Origin: Prevotella melaninogenica
GTDB taxonomy: Bacteria; Bacteroidota; Bacteroidia; Bacteroidales; Bacteroidaceae
Direction: 5' to 3'
Length of the DNA stretch: 64,000 nt
Assembly: GCF_018127925.1 (NCBI RefSeq)
Contig: NZ_CP072348.1
Coordinates: 751,501-815,500 of the forward strand
The notes beneath the pieces are model-generated. The model was not told the origin of the DNA and ran no database searches. It saw only the letters and a list, made by a program, of their open reading frames with translations. This document shows, one piece after another, positions 1-9,259 of this stretch (positions are counted from its first letter, which is position 1; each line of letters begins with the position of its first letter). The translations under genes and the position numbers were made by a program.

Positions 1-1548
1 CTTCGTGGATTGAAGGAACGTTATGAGAATCATCACAAGGTACGTATCCAAGATGATGCTTGTATCGCAGCTGTTAAGCTTTCTGAGCGTTATATCTCAG
101 ACCGCTTCTTGCCTGATAAGGCTATCGACTTAATGGATGAGGCTGCAGCAAAACTACGTATGGAACGCGACTCTGTACCAGAGGAGTTGGATGAAATCAG
201 TCGTAGATTGAAGCAGCTTGAGATTGAGCGTGAGGCTATTAAGCGTGAGAACGACACAGAGAAGATTGCACAACTCGACAAGGAAATCGCTGAACTCAAA
301 GAGCAGGAACATGGATTCCGCGCTAAGTGGGAAGGCGAACGTGGACTGGTGAATAAGATTCAGCAGGACAAACAAGAGATTGAGCAGCTCAAGTATGAGG
401 CTGACCGTGCCGAGCGTGAGGGTAATTACGAGCGTGTTGCCGAGATTAGATACTCACGACTAAAGCAATTAGAAGACGATATCAAGAACATCCAACAGCA
501 GTTGCAAGCGACACAAGATGGGCAAGCTATGGTGCGCGAGGAGGTTACAGCAGATGATATTGCTGAGGTTGTGAGCCGTTGGACAGGTATTCCTGTCACA
601 CGAATGTTACAGAGTGAGAAGGATAAACTGCTCCACTTGGAGGATGAACTACATAAACGTGTCATCGGACAAGATGAGGCTATCACAGCTGTAGCAGATG
701 CGGTTCGTCGCTCACGTGCAGGATTGCAAGATCCGAAGAAGCCTATTGCATCCTTCATCTTCTTAGGTACAACGGGTACCGGTAAGACTGAGTTGGCAAA
801 AGCATTGGCTGATTATCTTTTCAATGACGAGTCTATGATGACGCGAATTGATATGAGTGAGTATCAAGAGAAGTTCAGTGTAACTCGACTCATCGGTGCG
901 CCTCCAGGATATGTAGGCTATGATGAGGGTGGTCAGTTGACTGAGGCTGTACGCCGCAAGCCTTACTCTGTCGTACTCTTTGATGAGATTGAGAAGGCAC
1001 ATCCTGACGTATTCAACATCCTTCTGCAGGTGTTGGACGATGGTCATCTGACAGACAATAAGGGACGAACAGTGAACTTCAAGAATACGATTATCATCAT
1101 GACGTCTAATCTTGGTTCACAATACATCCAGCAACAGTTTGAACATCTTAACGATACTAACCGTGAGGAGGTAATCGACAAGGCAAAAGTTGCGGTAATG
1201 GATATGTTGAAGAAGACGATACGTCCTGAGTTCCTCAACCGTATCGACGAGACTATCATGTTCTTGCCATTGACAAAAGAGCAGATTGGTGATGTTGTTC
1301 GTCTGCAGCTCGAAAGAGTTAAGGATATGTTAGAGCCACAGGGTATTGAACTTCAGTGGACTGACCCAGCCATCAACTATCTTTCAGATGTTGGCTACGA
1401 CCCAGAGTTCGGTGCGCGTCCTGTCAAGAGAGCTATCCAACGTTACGTATTGAACGACCTCAGTAAGTCATTGCTTGCAGGTACAGTCAACCGTGACAAG
1501 CCTGTTATCATCGACAGCTTTGGCGAGGGCTTAGTATTTAGAAACTAG
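1..1548 (+). CDS. clpB: ATP-dependent chaperone ClpB (3' part)
   Basis: C-terminal 515 residues of the ClpB disaggregase; the frame is open from base 1, so the gene starts outside the window. The visible part begins at the end of the first AAA+ domain (ERYISDRFLPDKAIDLMDEA), continues through a charged coiled-coil middle domain, then SRWTGIPV and the second AAA+ domain with Walker A GTTGTGKTEL (nt 766-795) and Walker B VVLFDEIEKAHPD. ClpB is a cytosolic hexamer that threads aggregated proteins together with DnaK; the long middle coil distinguishes it from ClpA and ClpC. A strong hairpin terminator follows the stop by about 20 nt, so it ends its transcription unit. Confidence 0.96.
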   Translation, partial: LRGLKERYENHHKVRIQDDACIAAVKLSERYISDRFLPDKAIDLMDEAAAKLRMERDSVPEELDEISRRLKQLEIEREAIKRENDTEKIAQLDKEIAELKEQEHGFRAKWEGERGLVNKIQQDKQEIEQLKYEADRAEREGNYERVAEIRYSRLKQLEDDIKNIQQQLQATQDGQAMVREEVTADDIAEVVSRWTGIPVTRMLQSEKDKLLHLEDELHKRVIGQDEAITAVADAVRRSRAGLQDPKKPIASFIFLGTTGTGKTELAKALADYLFNDESMMTRIDMSEYQEKFSVTRLIGAPPGYVGYDEGGQLTEAVRRKPYSVVLFDEIEKAHPDVFNILLQVLDDGHLTDNKGRTVNFKNTIIIMTSNLGSQYIQQQFEHLNDTNREEVIDKAKVAVMDMLKKTIRPEFLNRIDETIMFLPLTKEQIGDVVRLQLERVKDMLEPQGIELQWTDPAINYLSDVGYDPEFGARPVKRAIQRYVLNDLSKSLLAGTVNRDKPVIIDSFGEGLVFRN

Positions 1549-1570
1549 AAAGGATTGTATTTAGAACTGA

Positions 1571-1600
1571 AAAAAGGATGTGTCCAGGCACATCCTTTTT
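1571..1600. terminator. Intrinsic terminator of clpB
   Basis: Perfect 12-bp inverted repeat (1571-1582 with 1589-1600) with a 6-nt loop and terminal A/T runs on both sides, 22 nt after the clpB stop. Confidence 0.9.
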
Positions 1601-1709
1601 AAATTTACATGTAATTTGCTTGGTTATAAACGATTCCTCAGATGCAATCCAACTTAATAAGGAGTGTCTAATAGCAGACATCAAACAAATTATTTTCAAT
1701 ATACTAAAA

Positions 1710-1804
1710 GTAGGGGCAGACGCTCCCGTCTGTTCGCTTAAATACATTTGTTAGTCAATGTGTTGTTGCTTACATAGCGGACAGACGAGGGAGTCTGTCC
1801 CTAC
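1710..1804. repeat. Imperfect inverted repeat, GGACAGACG family
   Basis: Two 29-bp arms (1710-1738 and 1776-1804) are imperfect reverse complements, and each is itself partly palindromic (cagacg...cgtctg). The same core occurs as a perfect hairpin at 44539-44564, so this is a dispersed palindromic element. Confidence 0.7.
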
Positions 1805-1847
1805 TGGTAATGCTAAAAGCTCAAAGGTCAGTGCTGAAATTATATAC

Positions 1848-2045
1848 GGTTAGCCGAAAATTTTTATTTGATAAAAATATTTTTCTAACCGCTTCCCCGT
1901 AAATTTCTAACCGTATATAAATTTACGGGGAACAGTATATAAATTTTCTTCTAACACGTTCCCCGTAAATCGCAAACACGTTGGAAATTTACGGGGAACA
2001 GCATATAATTTTTCTTCCAACAGCATACGAGTTTCTTTCTAACTT
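1848..2045. repeat. 22-bp-period array A (nine units)
   Basis: Nine consecutive 22-nt units (starts 1848, 1870, 1892, 1914, 1936, 1958, 1980, 2002, 2024). Several end in aacag, aacac or aaccg. The core ttccccgtaaat alternates with its reverse complement atttacgggg, so neighbouring units can form hairpins. No gene is seen between clpB and the small protein at 2284; the stretch 1601-2283 holds repeats only. Confidence 0.75.
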
Positions 2046-2068
2046 TTAAGTCAGAACTGTTAACATCA

Positions 2069-2134
2069 ACGAAATGTACTTTCGTGGGGCACGGGTGTCG
2101 GACTCGTGCCCCACGGATCCGACACCCGTGCTTG
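2069..2134. repeat. 22-bp-period array with competing hairpins
   Basis: Three 22-nt units (2069, 2091, 2113), each starting acg. Two mutually exclusive stems are possible: 2083-2093 with 2105-2115 (11 bp, perfect), or 2089-2102 with 2118-2131 (14 bp, perfect). Confidence 0.65.
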
Positions 2135-2170
2135 ATGAATTTGGCACCATAATAAGAGGCATAAAAAATA

Positions 2171-2258
2171 GTTCGCGAACAAAACAAAAATTGTTCGCGA
2201 ACAAAATCAAAATTGTTCGCGAACTCTTTTTAGATTCTTCGCGAACAATTTTCTGCGT
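2171..2258. repeat. 22-bp-period array B (GTTCGCGAAC palindromes)
   Basis: Palindrome gttcgcgaac (last unit cttcgcgaac) at 2171, 2193, 2215 and 2237, exactly 22 bp apart, separated by A/T-rich filler. It lies just downstream of the small gene at 2284-2487. Confidence 0.85.
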
Positions 2259-2283
2259 TTCTTATCAGTCGTTTAAATGCGTC

Positions 2284-2487
2284 TTAATTTCCCTTTGATT
2301 CCTCCGAATCAGCCTCCGAAAAATCAGAAGCAGATTCATCTTCTTCGTCAAAGAAATAATTAGCCTTTGCTTGTCCGCCACCGCCGGGGCCAGGACCAGG
2401 TCCAATAGGGATGGAAAGACAAATAAATTTCTCAACATTCATTTGCACAGCGGTACATTGTGGGGCGTTATAGGTTTTCTTTTTCAT
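2284..2487 (-). CDS. Small cysteine-containing, acidic-tailed protein
   Basis: 67-residue protein of unknown function, starting MKKKTYNAPQC; the frame is open upstream but this internal ATG aligns with its two relatives in the window (11571-11780 and 41784-41990). All three have a basic N-terminus, an aromatic residue and Pro-Gln-Cys within the first 15 residues, a short middle (here Gly/Pro-rich) and an acidic C-terminus. No signal peptide is obvious. It lies 19 nt after the secreted protein gene 2507-3958, probably in the same transcript. Such short proteins are common beside surface-protein genes in Bacteroidales; the role is unknown. Confidence 0.65.
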   Translation of the reverse strand: MKKKTYNAPQCTAVQMNVEKFICLSIPIGPGPGPGGGGQAKANYFFDEEDESASDFSEADSEESKGN

Positions 2488-2506
2488 TGTTTGTAACTCC
2501 ATTTGA

Positions 2507-3958
2507 TTAAATCTTATAAAACTTCTTTCCATTCACGATGTAAATCTGACCACTTTCGAGCGCGTTATAATCGTTACCTATCAACTTGCCGTCAACAGAA
2601 TAGAAAGGATATTTTCCGCTCTTGATGTCCTCATTTGTTTTGTTTTCGAGCGATTTAATACCGGTTGTATTGTTGTCTTCTTCGTCAAGCACCATTAAGA
2701 AACTCTTTGCTGGCACGGCACCTGTCGGACTACTGATAAAGCAACGGAAAGGAGCAATATAGTCGTTCGTTACGCCATTCTGCACTGCCCACCATTTGTT
2801 ACCGTTCAAGTAATAAGCTTTCTTAGCATACGCCTTGTCGTTCTTTATTCTCAACGTGGTACCGTAGAACTTCCAATCGCTATCGGCACTTGCCATAACG
2901 GCTGTGCTCTCAATATCAGGCGTTGCGGGAACAGTCACATTGTGCATTGTCGGCAATGTATGGCTTGCGCCATCGGTTATCTGTACCAAGTAAGGCTTAT
3001 AAGCCTCTAATCGTGTGCCGGCTGGAACAGGTGCAAAGCAGAAAGCCTTGTCGCCGTTCTCGTCAAATCCTTTTCTTATCAATGTGTAGGCGCGCATGCC
3101 ATTTGGGAGATCGGTTGGATAAGGCAAGTAAAGGGTGCTAACTGCTTTGCCAACAACGTTGGAGAATACACGCTCGTATTTCGCTTGTGTAGCGGTGAAC
3201 GTGCGTGGGCTCTCAAAGTCTTCTTCATCATCGATATGTAATGATGCACATACACCATCACGCACAACATTATCAGAACCTGTAAAGTTCGACTTCATGC
3301 GCCGATCGTTGAATTGGAAGTTCGTTGTAGCTTTAGTAAACAGAAGGGCATTATCGTGCGTAACAAAGAAAGCTAGATTTTGCCCCGGATCACCTGTAAT
3401 ATTATCCAAAGGACATTCCGAGAAGTCATAATAAAGAACATTACCTATAGCTGTTTCATCTTTCGCAAAATCTGCAGGTGGCCAACCTGCTAAGCCAAAC
3501 TGACCAAACTCAGAAATATGATTTCCAGGTTCCGCAACTATTCTTCGTATGCAGGAATGAAAAAGTATCAACTGTGAACCTTCTAATGAAGCAGGAAGTA
3601 CAAGTTTTTCAATCTCAAAGTAAGTACCGTTCATAAATAAACCTGACACAGATTTTACGGGATAAACATTTGTGCCATTACTGACTGTTGATGGCAAATG
3701 AAGGATATCCCCAGTATATTTACGATAATTCTGTGTCACTCCGAATGAATTGACAGCTGCTCTGTCTACCCACATTGGTCCTGTCGGACCATTGGTTATA
3801 GGATCCTTGATCAGAATTGCAGCATCACCAGCCGTATTCAGTTGATAAGTCCATATTGTTCCTTCTGAATCTGTATAGTGATATCTCGTTTGAGCAAAAA
3901 GGCTTCCTGGCAACAATCCTAAGAGAAGCAATAAAAGCGAATAAATCTTTGTTTTCAT
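2507..3958 (-). CDS. Secreted BspA/leucine-rich-repeat-like surface protein
   Basis: 483 residues with a clear signal peptide (basic N-terminus, a run of leucines, cut after SLFAQ). Residues about 90-150 (LHLPSTVSNG, PVKSVSGLFMNG, LVLPASLEGSQL) resemble degenerate BspA-type leucine-rich repeats. The C-terminus (SGQIYIVNGKKFYKI) matches the short Prevotella terminal module ending IYIVNGKK that is common on secreted proteins and resembles a type IX sorting signal. The ligand is unknown. The gene lies downstream of the (CT)37 leader at 4150-4389 with no separate TAnnTTTG promoter seen between them, so expression may depend on that leader. Confidence 0.7.
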   Translation of the reverse strand: MKTKIYSLLLLLLGLLPGSLFAQTRYHYTDSEGTIWTYQLNTAGDAAILIKDPITNGPTGPMWVDRAAVNSFGVTQNYRKYTGDILHLPSTVSNGTNVYPVKSVSGLFMNGTYFEIEKLVLPASLEGSQLILFHSCIRRIVAEPGNHISEFGQFGLAGWPPADFAKDETAIGNVLYYDFSECPLDNITGDPGQNLAFFVTHDNALLFTKATTNFQFNDRRMKSNFTGSDNVVRDGVCASLHIDDEEDFESPRTFTATQAKYERVFSNVVGKAVSTLYLPYPTDLPNGMRAYTLIRKGFDENGDKAFCFAPVPAGTRLEAYKPYLVQITDGASHTLPTMHNVTVPATPDIESTAVMASADSDWKFYGTTLRIKNDKAYAKKAYYLNGNKWWAVQNGVTNDYIAPFRCFISSPTGAVPAKSFLMVLDEEDNNTTGIKSLENKTNEDIKSGKYPFYSVDGKLIGNDYNALESGQIYIVNGKKFYKI

Positions 3959-4052
3959 TTTGTTTGTTTTGAATTAAACTTGTTATTTTGTTTGTTATTT
4001 CTAGAATAATAGTCATTCTTATTTTGCCCTTTTTCTTCTCAATGATAGACAC

Positions 4053-4093
4053 GAAAAAACAAACAAAGGAAACTTACGAAAAGTCCTTTGTTT
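4053..4093 (-). terminator. Attenuator-like hairpin of leader copy 1
   Basis: 10-bp stem (4061-4070 with 4084-4093) with an inner cttt/aag extension, followed on the minus strand by a T-run (4052-4059). It lies between the leader ORF and the secreted protein gene. Equivalent hairpins occur in the other two leader copies. Confidence 0.7.
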
Positions 4094-4149
4094 ACTGGCT
4101 TTACGGCACGCTTCGCGCGCGCGTATGCGAGAAGAAAAAAATGTGTAAT

Positions 4150-4389
<240 letters not shown>

Positions 4390-4421
4390 TATTAATTGGG
4401 TTAATTCTCACTCAACGGGCG

Positions 4422-4429
4422 CAAAGGTA
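4422..4429 (-). promoter_or_regulatory. Promoter of leader copy 1
   Basis: Minus-strand TACCTTTG followed by cgcccgttgagtgag, identical to the copy 3 promoter at 41326-41333 and 33 nt upstream of the leader ATG. Matches the Bacteroidetes -7 consensus TAnnTTTG. Confidence 0.75.
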
Positions 4430-4543
4430 AAAAGAAATATTGGAATAACGAAAGAATTAAAGAAAGAAATATGAATTTAACGAGAAAATAATGGGATAAA
4501 AGATTGAGAGAATGCATACTTCACCTTATATTATATAAAGAAA

Positions 4544-4583
4544 TTAGGCTGTGAACCTTGTTTTACCAAGGATTCACAGCCTA
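4544..4583. terminator. Terminator of ppdK
   Basis: 17-bp stem with one mismatch (4544-4560 with 4567-4583) and a 6-nt loop, 22 nt after the ppdK stop on the minus strand. Confidence 0.85.
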
Positions 4584-4605
4584 AATATCAAAACTAAGAA
4601 AGTAT

Positions 4606-7329
4606 CTACATTTCTTCCACCGCTGCTTGTGCCGCAGCAAGTCTTGCGATAGGCACGCGGAATGGAGAACAGCTAACGTAGTTAAGACCTACACGATGGC
4701 AGAACTTAACAGAACTTGGCTCACCGCCATGCTCACCACAGATACCACACTTGAGGTTCTTGCGAGTCTCACGGCCCTTCTCAACAGCCATTTTGATAAG
4801 CTGACCAACACCCTTCTGGTCGAGAACCTGGAATGGGTCAACATCAAGAATCTTCTTCTCTAAGTAGCTTGGCAAGAAGCTGGCGATGTCGTCACGGCTA
4901 TAACCGAAGGTCATCTGAGTCAAGTCATTTGTACCGAAGCTAAAGTATTCAGCCTTCTGTGCAATAACATCAGCTGTCAAAGCAGCACGAGGAATCTCAA
5001 TCATCGTACCCACCTTGAATTCAACCTCAACGCCTTCCTTCTTGAAAAGTTTATTTGCAGTCTTGCGAATAATGTTCTCTTGAATATCCAGCTCATTAAC
5101 AATACCTACCAATGGTACCATAATCTCTGGCTTAGGATTGAAGCCTTCCTTCTTCAACTGAACTGCAGCACCGAGGATAGCCTTAGTCTGCATTGCAGTA
5201 ATCTCTGGGAATGTGTTACCCAAACGGCAACCACGAAGGCCCAACATTGGGTTGCTCTCAGAGAGTGCACTTACACGACTCTGAATAAACTGAACACTAA
5301 CACCCATCTCTTCAGCCATGACTTCCTGTCCCTTAAGGTCATGTGGAACGAACTCATGCAAAGGAGGATCGAGCAGACGGATGTTAACTGGTAGACCGTC
5401 CATACACTTCAAGATACCGTAGAAGTCCTGCTTCTGATAAGGCAAGAGTTTGTCAAGTGCCTTCTCACGCTCCTCAGTAGTGTTTGCGAGAATCATCTCA
5501 CGCATAGCCTTAATCTTCTCGTTCTCAAAGAACATGTGCTCTGTACGGCAAAGACCGATACCAACAGCACCGAAGTTGCTTGCTACTTCTGCATCGTGTG
5601 GAGTATCTGCGTTGGTACGAACAACCAACTTGCTATACTTCTTACAAAGATCCATCAACTCAGCGAAGTCACCTGTTACCTCAGCTGGACGAGTCTTAAC
5701 CTCACCGAGATAAACTTCACCTGTTGAACCATTCAAAGAGATATAGTCACCCTCACGGATAATTGTTCCGTCAATCTCCAAAGTACGCGCCTTATAGTCA
5801 ACCATGATTGCACCAGCACCACTGACACAGCACTTACCCATACCACGAGCAACAACGGCTGCGTGTGAAGTCATACCGCCACGAGCTGTCAAGATACCCT
5901 CAGCAGCAGACATACCTGCGAGGTCCTCTGGAGATGTTTCAATACGAACCATGATAACTTGGCGACCATCCTCGTGCCACTTTGTAGCATCGTCAGCGAA
6001 GAATACAACCTGACCACTTGCAGCACCTGGAGAAGCTGGCAAACCACGTGTCAACACATGTGCCTGAGCCAATGCCTCCTTATCGAATACTGGGTGGAGA
6101 AGTTCGTCGAGTTTGTTTGGCTCACAACGCATAAGTGCTGTCTTCTCATCAATCTCACCCTCATGGAGCAGGTCCATAGCAATCTTAACCATTGCAGTAC
6201 CTGTACGCTTACCATTACGAGTCTGGAGGAACCAAAGTTTACCTTCTTGTACTGTAAACTCCATATCCTGCATATCGTGATAGTGCTTCTCTAACTTATC
6301 TTGGAGTGCATAGAGCTGCTTGTACAACTCAGGCATAGCCTCTTCCATTGAAGGATATTTAGTTGCACGAGTTTCTTCGTCAATATTTTGCTGTGCAGCC
6401 CAACGAAGTGAACCTTCCTTTGTAATCTGCTGTGGAGTACGAATACCTGCAACAACATCCTCACCCTGTGCATTGATAAGATACTCACCATTAAAGAGGT
6501 TCTCACCAGTACCAGCATCACGAGAGAAGCAAACACCTGTTGCAGATGATTCACCCATGTTACCGAATACCATTGCCTGAACAGTTACTGCTGTACCCCA
6601 CTCTTGTGGAATACCCTCCATCTTACGGTAGAGGATAGCACGCTCGTTCATCCATGAATCGAACACAGCACAAATAGCACCCCACAACTGCTCCATTGGA
6701 TCATCAGGGAAGTCCTTACCAGTCTGCTCCTTGATAGCCTTCTTGAAGAGAGCTACAAGCTGCTTCAAGTCTTCAACAGTCATCTCGTTGTCGAGTTTAA
6801 TTCCACGCTCAGCCTTAACCTGCTGGATAATTGCCTCAAATGGATCAATATCTTCCTTGTTTACAGGCTTCATACCCAAAACAACATCACCGTACATCTG
6901 TACAAAACGACGGTAACTATCGTAAGCAAAACGCTCGTTACCCGTCTTTTCAATTAATCCGGCAACCACTGCATCATTAAGACCAAGGTTAAGGATTGTA
7001 TCCATCATACCTGGCATAGAAGCACGTGCACCAGAACGTACACTCATCAGGAGAGGATTAGCTGGGTCACCGAAGGTTGAATTCATCAAGCTCTCTACAT
7101 GCTTAACACTATTCTCTACTTCTGCCTTCAGCAAGCCTACTACAGTTTCTTTACCTTTCTCATAATACTCAGTACATACATCAGTGGTAATTGTGAAACC
7201 TGGAGGAACAGGTACACCGATGAGATTCATCTCAGCCAGATTGGCACCCTTGCCACCAAGGAGATTTCTCATATCAGCCTTACCCTCAGCCTTACCATTA
7301 CCAAAGGTATAAACTCTCTTTTCGCTCAT
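4606..7329 (-). CDS. ppdK: Pyruvate, phosphate dikinase
   Basis: 907 residues, the usual PPDK length. Interconverts pyruvate, ATP and phosphate with PEP, AMP and diphosphate in the cytosol, a diphosphate-linked alternative to pyruvate kinase in anaerobes. The N-terminal ATP-grasp domain starts MSEKRVYTFGNGKAEG with GGKGANLAEM. The central phosphohistidine motif GGMTSHAAVVARGMG places the catalytic His at about residue 489. The C-terminal PEP/pyruvate barrel has CGICGEHGGEP with the catalytic Cys at about residue 864. It is a single-gene unit, divergent from rlmD, with its own promoter and terminator. Confidence 0.97.
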   Translation of the reverse strand: MSEKRVYTFGNGKAEGKADMRNLLGGKGANLAEMNLIGVPVPPGFTITTDVCTEYYEKGKETVVGLLKAEVENSVKHVESLMNSTFGDPANPLLMSVRSGARASMPGMMDTILNLGLNDAVVAGLIEKTGNERFAYDSYRRFVQMYGDVVLGMKPVNKEDIDPFEAIIQQVKAERGIKLDNEMTVEDLKQLVALFKKAIKEQTGKDFPDDPMEQLWGAICAVFDSWMNERAILYRKMEGIPQEWGTAVTVQAMVFGNMGESSATGVCFSRDAGTGENLFNGEYLINAQGEDVVAGIRTPQQITKEGSLRWAAQQNIDEETRATKYPSMEEAMPELYKQLYALQDKLEKHYHDMQDMEFTVQEGKLWFLQTRNGKRTGTAMVKIAMDLLHEGEIDEKTALMRCEPNKLDELLHPVFDKEALAQAHVLTRGLPASPGAASGQVVFFADDATKWHEDGRQVIMVRIETSPEDLAGMSAAEGILTARGGMTSHAAVVARGMGKCCVSGAGAIMVDYKARTLEIDGTIIREGDYISLNGSTGEVYLGEVKTRPAEVTGDFAELMDLCKKYSKLVVRTNADTPHDAEVASNFGAVGIGLCRTEHMFFENEKIKAMREMILANTTEEREKALDKLLPYQKQDFYGILKCMDGLPVNIRLLDPPLHEFVPHDLKGQEVMAEEMGVSVQFIQSRVSALSESNPMLGLRGCRLGNTFPEITAMQTKAILGAAVQLKKEGFNPKPEIMVPLVGIVNELDIQENIIRKTANKLFKKEGVEVEFKVGTMIEIPRAALTADVIAQKAEYFSFGTNDLTQMTFGYSRDDIASFLPSYLEKKILDVDPFQVLDQKGVGQLIKMAVEKGRETRKNLKCGICGEHGGEPSSVKFCHRVGLNYVSCSPFRVPIARLAAAQAAVEEM

Positions 7330-7369
7330 AAGTTAAAAATGATAATAAATTTTAGTTATTTCTATAGTG

Positions 7370-7400
7370 CAAATATACCAATAAATAGGTAAAGTAACAA
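7370..7400 (-). promoter_or_regulatory. Promoter of ppdK
   Basis: Minus-strand -7 box TATATTTG (7370-7377) with TTG (7398-7400) exactly 20 nt upstream, the Bacteroidetes promoter layout. Confidence 0.8.
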
Positions 7401-7503
7401 ACTTTTCTATAAAAATTGCTATCTTCACCTTACATTTTTGCTTTGTTAGCGAACACAGACTTGATAAAAACTATCAAGCAGACTACAAACGGGAAAAATT
7501 TAG

Positions 7504-7511
7504 TAACTTTG
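7504..7511 (+). promoter_or_regulatory. Promoter of rlmD
   Basis: TAACTTTG -7 box, 21 nt before the chosen ATG at 7533. It decides the start: the upstream in-frame codons from 7416 would lie before the transcript begins. Confidence 0.7.
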
Positions 7512-7532
7512 CAGCGAAATACAAAACAGATT

Positions 7533-8960
7533 ATGAGTAGAAAAAGAAAGCCATTACCCATTCTGGAGAATGTCACAATAGAAGCTGTGGCAGCCGAAGG
7601 TAAATGTGTTGCACATGTTGATGATAAAGTTATTTTTGTTCCTTTTGTTGTACCTGGGGACGTAGTTGACCTTCAGGTGCGCAAGAAGAAGCGTAGCTAT
7701 TGTGAAGCTACAGTCGTTCGATTCATCAGTAAAAGTACTGTACGTCAGGAACCTATGTGTGAACATTTTGGTATCTGTGGTGGATGTAAGTGGCAAAACC
7801 TTCCTTACGAAGAACAGTTGAAAGCAAAGCAACAGCAAGTATATGATCAACTGAGTCGTATCGGTAAGGTTGAGCTCCCTGAGTTTCGCTCAATCATGGG
7901 TTCAGTACACACCAAGGAATATCGTAACAAGCTCGAATTTGGTTGTGCTAACAAGCGTTGGTATACAGAAGAAGAGTTAAAAGCTCTACCAGAAGGCGTT
8001 GGCTTGGCTGAAGGAGCCATTGGCTTCCATATTACAGGTGCCTTTGACAAGGTATATCCTATAGAGAAATGCTGGTTGATGGACGACCTCTGCAACGAGA
8101 TTCGCAAGGATATACGCGACTATGCACTCTCTACTGGAATGAAGTTCTACGATATTCGTGCACAACATGGCTTATTGCGAGATATTATGGTGCGCAACTC
8201 TAATACAGGCGAATGGATGGTACTTGTACAGTTCCACTATGACGAGGAGGGAGACGATGAGCGTGCAAAGGCATTAATGCAGCATATTGCAGACCGTTTT
8301 CCACAAATTTCTTCGCTCTTCTACGTTGATAATCAGAAAGGTAACGATACTTTCAACGACCTTGAACTTACACTCTTCAAAGGCAACGACCACATCTTTG
8401 AAACGATGGAAGACTTAAGATTCAAGGTGGGTCCAAAGAGTTTCTACCAGACCAATACCGAACAGGCATATCACCTCTATTCTGTTGCACGCGAATTTGC
8501 CAACCTTACAGGTAACGAACTTGTATATGACCTCTATACGGGTACGGGTACAATTGCAAACTTCGTCGCAAAAAAAGCTCAGAAAGTAATTGGTATTGAA
8601 TATGTTCCAGAGGCAATAGAAGATGCAAGGGTTAACTCAGAGGTCAACAAGATTGACAACACGCTCTTCTATGCAGGTGACATGAAAGACATTCTTACAG
8701 AGGACTTTATCAGCGAGCATGGACGTCCGGACGTTATCATCACTGACCCTCCACGTGCTGGTATGCATCCAGACGTTGTAAACGTTATCCTCGGTGCAAG
8801 TCCAAAGCGAATTGTCTATGTTAGTTGTAATCCTGCAACACAGGCACGCGACCTTGCACTACTTGATGTCGACTATAAGGTAGCTGCTGTTCAACCAGTA
8901 GATATGTTCCCACATACACCACACGTCGAGAACGTCGTTTTATTGGAAAAGAGGCAATGA
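7533..8960 (+). CDS. rlmD: 23S rRNA (uracil-C5)-methyltransferase RlmD-like
   Basis: 475 residues starting MSRKRKPLPILENV. It has an N-terminal TRAM domain, a [4Fe-4S] cluster motif (C76, C82, C85 in CEHFGICGGC), the SAM-binding loop YDLYTGTGTIANF, DPPRAGMHPDV, and the catalytic Cys at about residue 432 in VSCNPAT. This is the RumA/RlmD/TrmA family, which makes 5-methyluridine in RNA using SAM. Bacteroidetes members are usually called RlmD, but the exact target uridine cannot be read from sequence. Confidence 0.9.
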   Translation: MSRKRKPLPILENVTIEAVAAEGKCVAHVDDKVIFVPFVVPGDVVDLQVRKKKRSYCEATVVRFISKSTVRQEPMCEHFGICGGCKWQNLPYEEQLKAKQQQVYDQLSRIGKVELPEFRSIMGSVHTKEYRNKLEFGCANKRWYTEEELKALPEGVGLAEGAIGFHITGAFDKVYPIEKCWLMDDLCNEIRKDIRDYALSTGMKFYDIRAQHGLLRDIMVRNSNTGEWMVLVQFHYDEEGDDERAKALMQHIADRFPQISSLFYVDNQKGNDTFNDLELTLFKGNDHIFETMEDLRFKVGPKSFYQTNTEQAYHLYSVAREFANLTGNELVYDLYTGTGTIANFVAKKAQKVIGIEYVPEAIEDARVNSEVNKIDNTLFYAGDMKDILTEDFISEHGRPDVIITDPPRAGMHPDVVNVILGASPKRIVYVSCNPATQARDLALLDVDYKVAAVQPVDMFPHTPHVENVVLLEKRQ

Positions 8961-9112
8961 TATAGAAACCTACTTTTAAGACAGGGTAACACTTATTCTT
9001 TCTAAAGCTCTATCACTTAAGCCTTACGTTCTTATGTTACCCTTTCTTAAAACATTCCATAGGAGCATATGTCTTTATACCCTCCCGTCTTCATTCCCTG
9101 ATTTACTCAATC

Positions 9113-9156
9113 AAAAAGAGTTCGCAAACGGTTTAGAAAGTTTGCGAACTCTTTTT
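9113..9156. terminator. Bidirectional terminator, rlmD / HU-like gene
   Basis: Perfect 17-bp stem (9113-9129 with 9140-9156), A-run on the left and T-run on the right, lying between two convergent genes. Confidence 0.9.
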
Positions 9157-9221
9157 CATTTATCCTTAATCAACACCCAAGCCTTCATCATCTTTCACCA
9201 CCATCTTAGTAGTGTTTTCAT

Positions 9222-9259
9222 CTCCCCTCTCCTCTTGGAGAGGGGCTGGGGGTGAGGTG
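9222..9259. repeat. Dispersed GGAGAGGGG element
   Basis: Hairpin cccctctcc / ggagagggg (9224-9232, 9237-9245) followed by ctgggggtgagg. The same element occurs at 41247-41285 and, in altered form, at 44370-44410. It abuts the stop codon of the HU-like gene. Confidence 0.8.

Noticed and set aside
1848-2258. 22-bp repeats considered as a CRISPR array
   Set aside because: There are no unique spacers between conserved repeats; the units themselves vary, the period is too short and no cas genes are present.
2074-2298. 74-codon plus-strand ORF across the hairpin and GTTCGCGAAC repeats
   Set aside because: The frame is made of repeat units and would give low-complexity, repeat-derived peptide.
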